A stretch of DNA of 37,763 nucleotides from Planctomycetota bacterium. Lineage in GTDB: Bacteria; Planctomycetota; Phycisphaerae; Sedimentisphaerales; Anaerobacaceae. Position 1 is the first letter of the stretch. Each line of letters opens with the position of its first letter. The stretch is from NCBI GenBank assembly GCA_013349615.1, contig DUZJ01000028.1, forward strand, positions 1 to 37,763, read 5' to 3'. Below, piece after piece: positions 8,255-16,455 of this stretch. Made by a program: the position numbers and the translations under genes. A model generated the notes under the pieces. The model was not told where the DNA came from and made no database searches. It worked only from the letters and a program-made list of their open reading frames with translations.

Positions 8255-8764
8255 ATGTCTAAGAAAATGACAAATCGAAAAGGGTTTACGCTTATAGAGC
8301 TGATGGTAGCGACAGGCATTGCCAGTACCATCGTAGTCGGTATCGGCGCGGTGCTGGTTGACAGCCAGCGAGGCTGGAATACACTGTACGAGCGCGCATA
8401 CTGTGATGTTGTAACCGACGCCCATGTAGCCAGAAGGATGTTTGACAGCGTTGTACGCAACGCAAGCAGCCAAACGATTTCGCTGGATGAGGAGGCGGGC
8501 AGTTGGGTCGAGGTTTATACCTATTCGGACCCCTGTTCGCCTGTTGTTGACCTGTACGCAAAGTTCAAGGCGAAAAACGGCGAGTTAACTATTGAGTATG
8601 GCGACCTGGCCGACGGAGCAACTTTGAGCATTGAGCCAATCTGCAGGAACGTATCGAGCTGTATTTTCAAGTCATCCGGTGAGTCTGTGCAAATGATACT
8701 TACTCTCGACGACGGCTCGAAGAGCATCACCGTTGCAACGTCCGCTGTTATGCATAATAATTAA
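8255..8764 (+). CDS. Minor pseudopilin, GspJ/PilW-like
   Basis: 169 residues from the ATG at 8255, which gives a normal short leader (MSKKMTNRKG) before FTLIELMVATGIASTIVVGI with Glu at position 5. The open frame extends upstream to 8135 over the preceding gene, but that would give an implausibly long leader. After the helix, the pattern DAHVARRMFDSVVRNAS is typical of GspJ/PilW proteins, and beta-rich sequence follows. It has four cysteines (in AYCDVV, SDPCSP, EPICRN and SSCIFK) that could form disulphides. It belongs to the pseudopilus tip set with the neighbouring GspI- and GspK-like proteins. Confidence 0.87.
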   Translation: MSKKMTNRKGFTLIELMVATGIASTIVVGIGAVLVDSQRGWNTLYERAYCDVVTDAHVARRMFDSVVRNASSQTISLDEEAGSWVEVYTYSDPCSPVVDLYAKFKAKNGELTIEYGDLADGATLSIEPICRNVSSCIFKSSGESVQMILTLDDGSKSITVATSAVMHNN

Positions 8765-8784
8765 TAACAGAGTGTCCCTACAGA

Positions 8785-8854
8785 AATGATTAAGGATAAA
8801 GGATTATTGATTACTGAAAAGGCACGACCAAACAATCATTTATCAATAATCATT
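8785..8854 (+). repeat. TGATTA-type dispersed repeat, copy 2
   Basis: Shares 38 identical bases with the copy at 7411 and ends in ATCATTTATCAATAATCATT, the same ending as the copy at 14257-14334. It fills most of the gap between the GspJ-like gene and the first of the three PilX-like genes. Confidence 0.8.
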
Positions 8855-8877
8855 TGCAAGGGGCATGGGGGGCGAAT

Positions 8878-10104
8878 ATGAGCAAGAAACGAGCACAATC
8901 AAAAACGAAAAGGTTGGACGTCTCTTGTGAAAGACCCGGCTTTGCAGTGGTCCTTGTGATGTGCGCGGTCGTAATACTGTTTGTAATAGGTGGAAGCGTG
9001 CTGAGCCTCGGCATGCACAGTCGTCAATTAGCAGTCCGAACTTCCTCTGATATTGCAGCGCTCAGCGCTGCCGACGCAGGGCTGACAAAGGCCTTCTTTG
9101 AAATGAACGAGCAGTTGAAAGTCATACCCTGGGACGACAGCATCCTTCCAGAGGCAATAAGTGAGACTTTGCCGAATAGTAACGCGACTTACAGCTATAT
9201 GGTTACAGGAGATGCGAGCAGCGGTTACGTTATTGAATCTACAGGTAAATCCGGGCTGAGGGAAAAAACAGTTGGCTGCTCATTGTTTCTGAAGGGACTT
9301 TTTGAGTATGCAATATTCGGTGACCAGGATATAGAGCTGAAGAATGGGGCGACGGTAAACTGGTACAATTACGATGCCGACGACGGTAATTTACAAGTCG
9401 GGACTAATAGTATCATAGGGGACTCTGTGGTTCTTCGGAACGGGGCAACTATAAATGGTGATGTGGTAATAGGTGCCGGTGGAGACCCGGACGCCGTTGT
9501 CAGCTACACGTGGGCGACTATCACAGGCAGGACTTATGCTATGACCAAGGAGCAGGAGCTGCCACAAATAGCAGTGCCGTTGTGGCTTCAGTCGCTGCCC
9601 TCGGGTGGAACAATAGAAGAGGAGAGGACGATAAGCAGCTCGGCAAAATATGATGAAATTGACCTTTCGAACAGCAAAATAATCACAGTAGATGATGCAG
9701 TCAGCCTTTACATTCTTGGCGACTTAACACTCAAGAATTCAGCCAAGCTGCAGGTGCTCAATGCGGACGGGGTCTGTTTAACTCTGTACGTGGGTGGAGA
9801 TATTGAAGTTAAAAACAGTGGTGCGGTCAACAACCTGACGACAGACCCTAAAAGAGTCAAAATATATGGGCTTAACGGCTGTGAGAATATCACTCTTAAA
9901 AACGGCAGCGATTTTTACGGGGTGATTTATGCCCCGAATGCAGATGTAGTGATGATGAATTCAGCCAATGCATTCGGAGCTATTATCGCCAGGACGTTTG
10001 AACAAAAAAATTCCGCCACCTTGAACTACGATGCGTCACTGAGAGATGCGAGTATAGATGATGAGTGTGTGAGATTCGTAGTAACACAGTGGCGTGAGGA
10101 TTAA
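8878..10104 (+). CDS. PilX/GspK-like pseudopilus protein with beta-solenoid C-terminal domain, paralogue 1
   Basis: 408 residues from the ATG at 8878 (the frame opens at 8854 but GGGGGGCGAAT lies just before 8878). The N-terminus RPGFAVVLVMCAVVILFVIG has a Gly-Phe junction and long helix but no Glu at position 5, as in GspK and many PilX proteins. Residues about 150-390 are repetitive beta sequence (IELKNGATVNW, VVLRNGATINGDVVIG, LTLKNSAKL, ITLKNGSDFYGVIYAPNADV, AFGAIIARTFEQKNSATLNYD). It resembles the bactofilin-like/DUF7305 solenoid found on planctomycete PilX-like proteins. It ends QWRED. Two similar genes follow directly. Confidence 0.85.
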   Translation: MSKKRAQSKTKRLDVSCERPGFAVVLVMCAVVILFVIGGSVLSLGMHSRQLAVRTSSDIAALSAADAGLTKAFFEMNEQLKVIPWDDSILPEAISETLPNSNATYSYMVTGDASSGYVIESTGKSGLREKTVGCSLFLKGLFEYAIFGDQDIELKNGATVNWYNYDADDGNLQVGTNSIIGDSVVLRNGATINGDVVIGAGGDPDAVVSYTWATITGRTYAMTKEQELPQIAVPLWLQSLPSGGTIEEERTISSSAKYDEIDLSNSKIITVDDAVSLYILGDLTLKNSAKLQVLNADGVCLTLYVGGDIEVKNSGAVNNLTTDPKRVKIYGLNGCENITLKNGSDFYGVIYAPNADVVMMNSANAFGAIIARTFEQKNSATLNYDASLRDASIDDECVRFVVTQWRED

Positions 10105-10153
10105 ACGAGGGATGAGGAACGAGGGACGAAGGAGGAGAGAAGGGGAGATTAAA

Positions 10154-11374
10154 ATGTATAGAAAGAAGTCATTACAATCGGAAAGGCCCGGCTTTGCAGT
10201 GGTCCTTGTGATGTGCGCGGTCGTAATACTTCTTGTAATAGGCGGCGGCGTGCTGAGTCTCGGCCTGCACACTCGTGAATTAGCGGTCCGTACTTCGTCT
10301 GAGATTGCGGCCCGGTGCGCAGCCGATGCCGGGGTAACAAAGGCCTTCTTTGAAATGAACGAGAAACTGAAAGTCATACCCTGGAGCGGAAGCGTTCTGC
10401 CGGAGGCAACAAACGAGGTTTTGCCGAACAGTGGCGCGGCTTACAGCTATACGGTTGCAGGAGACCTGAGCAGCGGTTACGTTCTTACATCTACAGGCAA
10501 ATCCGGGGTGCGGGAAAAAATAATTAGCTGCTCTTTGCTGCTGAAAGGGCCATTTGAGCATACAATTTTGACACAGGGAGCCCTCATATTGAAAGCCGGG
10601 ACGTTAGTTCGGGGATGCAACTCTGCCGACCCATGGGATACCAACATAGAAGTACTGATTGGCACCAAAAGTATTTTACCGGACAGCGTAATTCTCAACT
10701 CAGGTGTAGTTGTAAATGGTAGTGTGGTAATAGGTGTCGGCGGCGATGTGGAAACCGTTATAAAAGACTTGGGTGCCAGCACGTACAGACAGTATGCTAT
10801 GGTTGAGGAGATTGAGCTGCCGGTCATAACTGCGCCGGAGCTTACCGATATGGGTTCGGGGATTAACGTACATGGTACAACCCTAACAGTCGGGCCGGTC
10901 GATAACGGTCAATATGGCGAGATTGAGGTGAAACGTGCCGCCAACCCGGGAATCCTGGAAGTAAATGGCGGAGATGTTGTGCTGTATGTTACCGGCGACA
11001 TCAGTCTCGGGCAGGAGTGCCAAATTGTTATAAAAGACGGTTCATCTTTGGTTTTGTATCTGGACGGCGATATGGATGCGGCTAATGACGCCGGTATCAA
11101 TAATGAGAGTCTTCCGACAAGCTTGAAAATTTTCGGTACAAGTACAGAAGAACAGAGCTTCACCCTGAAAGCCAAGAGCGAATCGCTTGGTGCGATTTAC
11201 GCACCGAACGCGACAGTAACTATTATGGCCGATGGTGATATATATGGGTCCGTTACCGCCAAAAGCTTCGAGTTGAAGAGCGGCGGCAATTTCTACTATG
11301 ATAAAGCGCTGAGAGAAGTCACGCCCGAAGATGATGCCGTAGAATTCGTAATAAGAGAGTGGCGCGAGGAGTAG
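10154..11374 (+). CDS. PilX/GspK-like pseudopilus protein, paralogue 2
   Basis: 406 residues from the ATG at 10154; a GGAGG- and GGGGAG-rich tract just upstream provides the ribosome site. The N-terminal region closely matches paralogue 1, with a 44-base exact DNA match (10187-10230 versus 8935-8978), so the pair arose by recent duplication or gene conversion. The C-terminal solenoid diverges more but keeps GAIYAPNATVTI, SVTAKSFELKSGGNFYYDKAL and an EWREE ending. No Glu at mature position 5. The likely role is a tip or minor component of the filament; differing solenoid surfaces could give different binding specificities (inference). Confidence 0.85.
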   Translation: MYRKKSLQSERPGFAVVLVMCAVVILLVIGGGVLSLGLHTRELAVRTSSEIAARCAADAGVTKAFFEMNEKLKVIPWSGSVLPEATNEVLPNSGAAYSYTVAGDLSSGYVLTSTGKSGVREKIISCSLLLKGPFEHTILTQGALILKAGTLVRGCNSADPWDTNIEVLIGTKSILPDSVILNSGVVVNGSVVIGVGGDVETVIKDLGASTYRQYAMVEEIELPVITAPELTDMGSGINVHGTTLTVGPVDNGQYGEIEVKRAANPGILEVNGGDVVLYVTGDISLGQECQIVIKDGSSLVLYLDGDMDAANDAGINNESLPTSLKIFGTSTEEQSFTLKAKSESLGAIYAPNATVTIMADGDIYGSVTAKSFELKSGGNFYYDKALREVTPEDDAVEFVIREWREE

Positions 11375-11449
11375 ATGCTCGATACTACCGTTGCCTATTT
11401 TTAGCTGATAACGTCGCCATCCCGGCGACTGCTAAACGAGGAGGTTAAA

Positions 11450-12589
11450 ATGTATAAAAAGAAGGTGTTACAATCAAAAGGGTGCGGCTTTGCAATGGCC
11501 ATAGTGTTGTGTTCGATCGTACTACTGCTTGTGGTGGGTACGGGCTTGCTGAATCTGGGGTTTCATAGTCGCAGCTTCGGGGCACGGACCTGCTCGGGGA
11601 TTGCAGCCAGATGCGCCGCAGATGCGGCACTGACAAAGGCCCTGTTTGATATGAACCGGAAGCTGATGGCATCGGCCTGGGATTCCAACACCATGCCGCA
11701 AGTAACAGATGAGACGCTGGCAAATTGTGATGCAACCTTTAGCTACAACGTTAGGGGCGATCTGGGCAACAATTACGTTGTAACATGTATCGGAAGCTCA
11801 GGCCAGACGACAAAAACCGTTAGTGCGATTTTGCGATTGCAGGGACTATTTGACAATGCAATTACGGCGAAAAATACTATCGACTTGAAAACCGGGACAA
11901 TGGTCGACGGGTACGACTCCTCGAACCCAAGTGCCGGTGACGTTCCGGTCAAGATTGCCACAAGCAGTGAGGATGAGGGCAGCATAAAACTGAAACCCGG
12001 CGCAAGCGTTGACGGAGATATGTTGTTAGGCATTGACGGTTATTACCCGGATGTAACTCCGCCGATACTTCCGGCTATGGGTGCGATTGATCTCCAGGAG
12101 GAAACCCTGGACCTGGAACCTGAGCAGAGCGGACAATATTCCTATATTAACGTGAAGAACAACGGCCAAATAGTAATAGATGGTGGAGATGTTGTCCTTC
12201 ACATAACGGGTGATATGTGGTTTGGGCAGGGGACCGAATTTTTGATAAGGGAAGGCTCCTCGGTAACGATATACCTTGATGGCGATTTGACGGCTGGCAA
12301 TTCATCCGGCATAACTAACGAAACTCAGACACCTTCAAATTTTGCCCTTTATGGAACGGGCGATGACCAAAGATTTGAGCTGAAGGCAAAGAGCGATTGG
12401 TTCGGTGTAATTTATGCTCCAAACGCCGAGATAACTATTAAAGCCGGTGCTAACATTTTCGGTGCTTTCGTAAGCGCGGACTTTGAGATGAAGGCCGGCG
12501 GCTATATCTACTATGATGCAGCTTTGCAAAATGTGACCACAACCGACGTAGGCGTGAGCTTCGTTGTTGACCGCTGGCAGGAAGAATAG
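11450..12589 (+). CDS. PilX/GspK-like pseudopilus protein, paralogue 3
   Basis: 379 residues; AACGAGGAGG lies 6 to 15 bases before the ATG. The N-terminus GCGFAMAIVLCSIVLLLVVG keeps the Gly-Phe junction but is more diverged than paralogues 1 and 2. The C-terminal part retains the same beta-solenoid design (DVVLHITGDMWFGQG, VTIYLDGDLTAG, FGVIYAPNAEITI, DFEMKAGGYIYYDAAL) and the RWQEE ending. The conserved terminal W-[RQ]-E-[ED] across all three copies suggests a functional C-terminus. Order and spacing place it in the same transcript as the pseudopilins. Confidence 0.85.
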   Translation: MYKKKVLQSKGCGFAMAIVLCSIVLLLVVGTGLLNLGFHSRSFGARTCSGIAARCAADAALTKALFDMNRKLMASAWDSNTMPQVTDETLANCDATFSYNVRGDLGNNYVVTCIGSSGQTTKTVSAILRLQGLFDNAITAKNTIDLKTGTMVDGYDSSNPSAGDVPVKIATSSEDEGSIKLKPGASVDGDMLLGIDGYYPDVTPPILPAMGAIDLQEETLDLEPEQSGQYSYINVKNNGQIVIDGGDVVLHITGDMWFGQGTEFLIREGSSVTIYLDGDLTAGNSSGITNETQTPSNFALYGTGDDQRFELKAKSDWFGVIYAPNAEITIKAGANIFGAFVSADFEMKAGGYIYYDAALQNVTTTDVGVSFVVDRWQEE

Positions 12590-13065
12590 ACAGCTCGATG
12601 CTCGATGCTTGATTCCCGATTCTCGATGCTCGATGCTTGATTCCCGATTCTCGATTCTCGATACTCGATGCTCTATGACCCAGTTGTTTATGTCTCATCT
12701 CTTTAGGCCGCAAGGCCGATAACCGTTAAAAAGCCCCGTATAAATATCTGTGACGCTTTCATTTTGCGCTCCTTCGGCGGCTCCGCAGCCTCTTGGGCAC
12801 TCATAATCGCTGCCTGCTCGCGCAGGCGACAATCCTTATAGGACCGGACATTCGGCATTCAAGCATATCCACTCGAAAGGCATACATCGTAATTTCTACG
12901 TAAAACCGGGCCAAATTTGAGCCGATGAAAAGAAACGTAAAGAGGAAAACAGGAAGGCCAAAAGCTGCTCTGGTAACTGGGAAAGGGTAACTGGTAAAGG
13001 GTAACTGGTATATTCGGATTACCAATAACCACATTCAGGGTTTTTATTTTCATTACGGAGGATTC
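12590..13065. repeat. Spacer with two low-complexity word-repeat tracts
   Basis: No gene seen in 476 bases. From 12594 to about 12672 a ~30-base unit (GATGCTCGATGCTTGATTCC plus ...CGATTCTC) is present twice in tandem, followed by decayed copies. From about 12971 to 13013 there is a GGTAACTGG-type repeat (three units), followed by ATTACCAATAACCAC. The middle (12690-12960) is unremarkable. GGAGG ahead of 13066 is the ribosome site of the next gene. Confidence 0.75.
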
Positions 13066-14133
13066 ATGGATTTAGGATGGGAACGGTCGTTCAGGCTTGA
13101 AATTGAGCAAAGGGAAGTCTTTGGCCTGGATATTGGCTCATCTTCAGTGGCCGCGGTCCAACTGCAGAAAAAGGGCGGCGGCTGGAAAGTTACGGCAGCC
13201 GGCAGGGTCAAAATTTCACCGAGCGAAGGTGTCAAGAACCTCCACGAGATAAACACGGTAAGAGCCATTAACGAATGCCTTGAGCTGACGGGTATTCGGA
13301 CCCGGATGGCGGTCTGCGGCATATCAGGCCCGGAAGTTGCGGTCCGCGATTTTAAGTTTCCATCATTGTCCGCCGATGAGATAGAATCGGCGGTCCTGCT
13401 CGAAGCCGCACAGGTTTGCCCTTTTAACGCTGACGATGCAACTATTGATTACCAGTTGCTCAGTAACAGCAGGGACACTGTCAGCGGCATTTTGGTGGCG
13501 GCCACGAATAAGCTCATAAGCAGCAAGGTAGAACTTACAAAACAAGTTGACCTTGACTGCGTCCTGATGGATGTTGACGGCCTGGCACTTCTGAATTGCC
13601 TCAGTGGATGCAAAAGAGGCGATACTGAGCAAACAACAGCTATTTTGAACATTGGCAACTCTCACACGACTCTTGCAATAATGAGGCATGGCCACGGCGC
13701 ACGGGTATTGCCGTTTATCCGGGATGTGGCTTTTGCCGGCAATGATATCGCTGAGGCTGTTGCGGCCGAGAATGATATGTCACCCGAAATAGTCAAGGAG
13801 ATTGTGCTCGGCGATTCGACGACCAATCAGCCGGAGCTTGATAATAGTCTGGAAAAGGCCTGTGAGGGATTGATTGTAGACGTTACCGAGACGCTGCGTT
13901 ATTACGCGGCTCAGCCAGAATCAAGCTTTGTTGAAAATATATTTGTCTGCGGCGGTTTTGCCGCGGTCAAAGGGTTTGTTGAGTTACTTGATAAGCGGCT
14001 TCCAGCGAAGGTTGTGTTGTGGAATCCGTTTGAGACGATTGGCTGCGCTGCAGGGCAGTCGTATGAAAACATGCTGCAAGAAGACGGTCCTTCAATGACG
14101 GTAGCGGCCGGGCTTGCTATGAGGTCGATATAA
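13066..14133 (+). CDS. pilM: PilM-type actin-like ATPase
   Basis: 355 residues. PilM is a cytoplasmic actin/FtsA-fold protein that docks on the N-terminal tail of PilN and links the inner-membrane complex to the ATPase and platform. The phosphate-1 motif FGLDIGSSSVAAVQL lies near residue 19-33, the phosphate-2 region TTAILNIGNSHTTLAI near 189, and an adenosine motif FVCGGFAAVKGFVELL near 290. It ends with the usual AAGLAMRSI. GGAGG precedes the start by six bases. Its stop codon lies in the first unit of a tandem repeat (14131 onward). pilN and pilO homologues follow in the usual order. Confidence 0.93.
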   Translation: MDLGWERSFRLEIEQREVFGLDIGSSSVAAVQLQKKGGGWKVTAAGRVKISPSEGVKNLHEINTVRAINECLELTGIRTRMAVCGISGPEVAVRDFKFPSLSADEIESAVLLEAAQVCPFNADDATIDYQLLSNSRDTVSGILVAATNKLISSKVELTKQVDLDCVLMDVDGLALLNCLSGCKRGDTEQTTAILNIGNSHTTLAIMRHGHGARVLPFIRDVAFAGNDIAEAVAAENDMSPEIVKEIVLGDSTTNQPELDNSLEKACEGLIVDVTETLRYYAAQPESSFVENIFVCGGFAAVKGFVELLDKRLPAKVVLWNPFETIGCAAGQSYENMLQEDGPSMTVAAGLAMRSI

Positions 14134-14260
14134 AGATAAATGATTAGTGATAAATATAAAGATAAATGATTAGTGATAAATATAAAGATAAATGATTAGT
14201 GATAAATATAAAGATAAATGATTAGTGATAAATATAAAGATAAATGATTAGTGATAAATG
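14131..14260 (+). repeat. Five tandem copies of a 26-bp repeat
   Basis: The unit begins TAAAGATAAATGATTAGTG and is 26 bases long. Copies start at 14131, 14157, 14183, 14209 and 14235 and are identical apart from the last base of the final copy. The first copy contains the pilM stop codon. The period is not a multiple of three and there are no unique spacers, so it is neither coding nor CRISPR. It is a recent slippage-type expansion, so copy number probably varies among strains. Confidence 0.95.
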
Positions 14261-14334
14261 ATTATTGATTAGTGAAAAGGCCAGGCTCGGCGCCCAGACG
14301 GACAGGACCAGGGAATCATTTATCAATAATCATT
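14257..14334 (+). repeat. TGATTA-type dispersed repeat, copy 3
   Basis: Begins AAATGATTATTGATTAGTG and ends AATCATTTATCAATAATCATT-like sequence, matching the ends of the copies at 7411 and 8785 with a different, GC-rich centre (CTCGGCGCCCAGACGG). It directly continues the 26-bp tandem array. Confidence 0.7.
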
Positions 14335-14354
14335 CCGAAAAGAGAATCGAGACA

Positions 14355-14996
14355 ATGTTTACAATAGATTTGCTAAAGGGACAGGCTGTCCCGACAAAGA
14401 GCACTCCCGGGAGCATAGCTGTTGCTTCTGCTGCCGTTACAGTGCCCGTTATTATCGCAATAGCGATGTTCGGCTTTTACCTGCGCAACAAAATCTTTAT
14501 ATCGGTTCAGGGGCACACAATAGATAATTATCAAGCAAAGATTGCTGAATTGTCGGATGCTGTAGAGCTTCAAAAATCGTTCGAGAAAAAGAAAGAGGCT
14601 TACAGCAACTCCTTATCAGAAGTTACGAGCTCCCTTGGAAGGCATACTCAATGGTCCCCTGTTCTGGTGACTCTGGTTGAGAATATGCCGGACTCGGTGG
14701 TGTTGACCGGGCTTGATGTAAAGCAGCATTCGATAAAAAGAAAAGTTCCGCAAAAAGACGACCCGAAAAAAATGATTATCACTTCTATTCCTGTAAGGAT
14801 ATTACAGATGGCTGTAGCGGCAGGGCCTCAATCCAAGAGCGACCGGGCAATCAGGAATTTTAGTGAGCGACTCCGCTCTTCAAGTTTGCTGGGTCCAAAA
14901 CTCGAAGACATCAGGGTTTCTCAGGGAGAAAGTGTGCTTGGGGGACAGCCTGTTGTCTCTTATAAGATAGAGTGTATTTTTAAGCCGGGATTATAG
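14355..14996 (+). CDS. pilN: PilN-like inner-membrane assembly protein
   Basis: 213 residues from the ATG at 14355. The frame opens at 14265, but those codons come from the repeat element, and the start at 14355 gives the PilN-type opening MFTIDLLKGQAVP. One membrane helix follows (SIAVASAAVTVPVIIAIAMFGFYL, about 20-45), then a coiled-coil stretch (KIAELSDAVELQKSFEKKKE) and a periplasmic alpha/beta domain. In this family the cytoplasmic N-terminal peptide binds PilM and the periplasmic part pairs with PilO. The next gene starts one base after the stop (pilO-like at 14998). Divergent but consistent by position and topology. Confidence 0.85.
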   Translation: MFTIDLLKGQAVPTKSTPGSIAVASAAVTVPVIIAIAMFGFYLRNKIFISVQGHTIDNYQAKIAELSDAVELQKSFEKKKEAYSNSLSEVTSSLGRHTQWSPVLVTLVENMPDSVVLTGLDVKQHSIKRKVPQKDDPKKMIITSIPVRILQMAVAAGPQSKSDRAIRNFSERLRSSSLLGPKLEDIRVSQGESVLGGQPVVSYKIECIFKPGL

Positions 14997-14997
14997 C

Positions 14998-15573
14998 ATG
15001 TCCTTCATAAAGACTTATAGAAAACATCTTATGACAGTTGGTTTAATCTGGGCAGGATGCCTCATACTCTTTGTGTTTGCTTATATGATAGCGCTTGCAC
15101 CGCAGCTAAAGAGCAAAAAACAGGTTCGACGGCAGCTTGCTGAGACAAAACGGATATACGATTCTGCCATACAGGCGAACAAGGAGGACACTAAAATCAG
15201 GTTGAAAGAAGAAATCAAGAACCTACAAAATAAATTGAATGATTTTGTCATTGAGTTCGAAGATTCAGCTAATTTGATATTCGATATAAGCCAGATTGCC
15301 AACGAGAAAAAGGTTGATTCGTTCAGCATCGGCACCGCAGATGACCGGAGGGGCTCAGCAGGAGTTGACCTCAAGTACCTGCGTGAGAACAACATTAACA
15401 TCAGCTTCGAAGGAAGTTTCAATCAGTTTGCCACTTTTTTGAATACTCTTGAGAGACACCGGCCGGTCGTCTTTGTTGATAACTTCAAAATCAAACGCTC
15501 ACAGAAGGAGAAGTCGGGCCATAAAGTGGATATGAAGCTGGCGGTTATTATGCGCAAACGGCAGGACGGTTGA
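14998..15573 (+). CDS. pilO: PilO/GspM-like inner-membrane assembly protein
   Basis: 191 residues. Cytoplasmic start, one membrane helix (LMTVGLIWAGCLILFVFAYMIALAP, about 11-35), then a coiled coil (KSKKQVRRQLAETKRIYDS to KEEIKNLQNKLND) and a ferredoxin-like periplasmic domain with the typical NINISFEGSFNQFATFLNTLE segment. This is the standard PilO layout, and PilO forms a heterodimer with PilN. It starts one base after the pilN-like stop, implying coupled translation. Confidence 0.87.
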   Translation: MSFIKTYRKHLMTVGLIWAGCLILFVFAYMIALAPQLKSKKQVRRQLAETKRIYDSAIQANKEDTKIRLKEEIKNLQNKLNDFVIEFEDSANLIFDISQIANEKKVDSFSIGTADDRRGSAGVDLKYLRENNINISFEGSFNQFATFLNTLERHRPVVFVDNFKIKRSQKEKSGHKVDMKLAVIMRKRQDG

Positions 15574-15624
15574 AGTTCGTCGTGAACAGAGGACCGTGGA
15601 GCTGCCGGCGACAAGGCAGAAGAA

Positions 15625-16455
15625 ATGAGAACGATAGCAATAGCAAACCAGAAAGGCGGTTGCGGCAAAACAACTACGGCAGTGAACCTTGCAGCCGCGT
15701 TTGCCAAGCACGGCAAACGAACGCTGATAGTGGACCTCGACCCACAGGCGCACACAACACTGGGCTATGGCTATAACGCTGAAACTCTGGATAAAACGAT
15801 TTATCACGCACTTACGAATGTTCAAATTCCGCTGCCGAGAGTGATAATAGGCACGAACCTTGAGGCTCTTGACCTGGCGCCGAGCAATATCTTACTTTCC
15901 GGCGCCGAGCTTGAGCTGGCCGGCGCAAAGAGAAGAGAATTCGTGTTGAGCGAGCAGTTCAGACTGGTAAGCAAAAAATACGATATTTGCGTTATGGACT
16001 GCCCGCCATCGCTGGGTCTGCTGACGCTGAACGCGCTTGTTGCCAGCACTGACGTGATAGTACCGGTCCAAGTCAATTACTACGCAATGGAGGGGCTAAG
16101 ACAGCTTCTTGAGACCGCGGACATTATCAGGCACAACTTCAAGCCTTGCTACGTAAAAATCCTTGGCTTGTTGTTGACGTTTGTCGAAGACCGAACGATT
16201 CTGAGCAGACAGATACAACAGCAGATGCGTGAATACTTCAAGGATTTGGTATTCGATACGGTCATCCACCGAACGGTACGGTTGGCTGAAGCCCCAAGTG
16301 CGGGCGAGTCGGTTTTGACTTACTCGCCCGAGAGCAGAGGGGCCGCAGAGTACGTGGCTCTGGTCGAGGAGATATTCAGCCATGAGGCGGCGCCGGCGGA
16401 AGTAATTCTCAGCGACAAGGTCCTGGAAGAGGTGATAATCAATGGCAAAACATAA
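15625..16455 (+). CDS. ParA/Soj-family ATPase embedded in the pilus cluster
   Basis: 276 residues. Deviant Walker A NQKGGCGKTTTAVNLA (KGGxxKTT) sits at residue 9-17, Walker A' DLDPQAHTTLG follows near 38, and Walker B VMDCPPSLGLLTLNAL near 122. These are hallmarks of ParA/Soj/MinD-type dimerising ATPases. No ParB or centromere-like gene adjoins it. It lies between the pilO-like and GspC-like genes, overlapping the latter by 14 bases, so it is part of the same operon. Related ATPases position pili, flagella and chemoreceptors at the cell pole, so a role in placing this machine is plausible but inferred. The C-terminal ~25 residues past the ParA core are unrecognised. Confidence 0.92.
   Translation: MRTIAIANQKGGCGKTTTAVNLAAAFAKHGKRTLIVDLDPQAHTTLGYGYNAETLDKTIYHALTNVQIPLPRVIIGTNLEALDLAPSNILLSGAELELAGAKRREFVLSEQFRLVSKKYDICVMDCPPSLGLLTLNALVASTDVIVPVQVNYYAMEGLRQLLETADIIRHNFKPCYVKILGLLLTFVEDRTILSRQIQQQMREYFKDLVFDTVIHRTVRLAEAPSAGESVLTYSPESRGAAEYVALVEEIFSHEAAPAEVILSDKVLEEVIINGKT

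Noticed and set aside
14131..14260. Possible CRISPR array
   Set aside because: The repeats are directly adjacent with no unique spacers and no cas genes are present; it is a simple tandem repeat.
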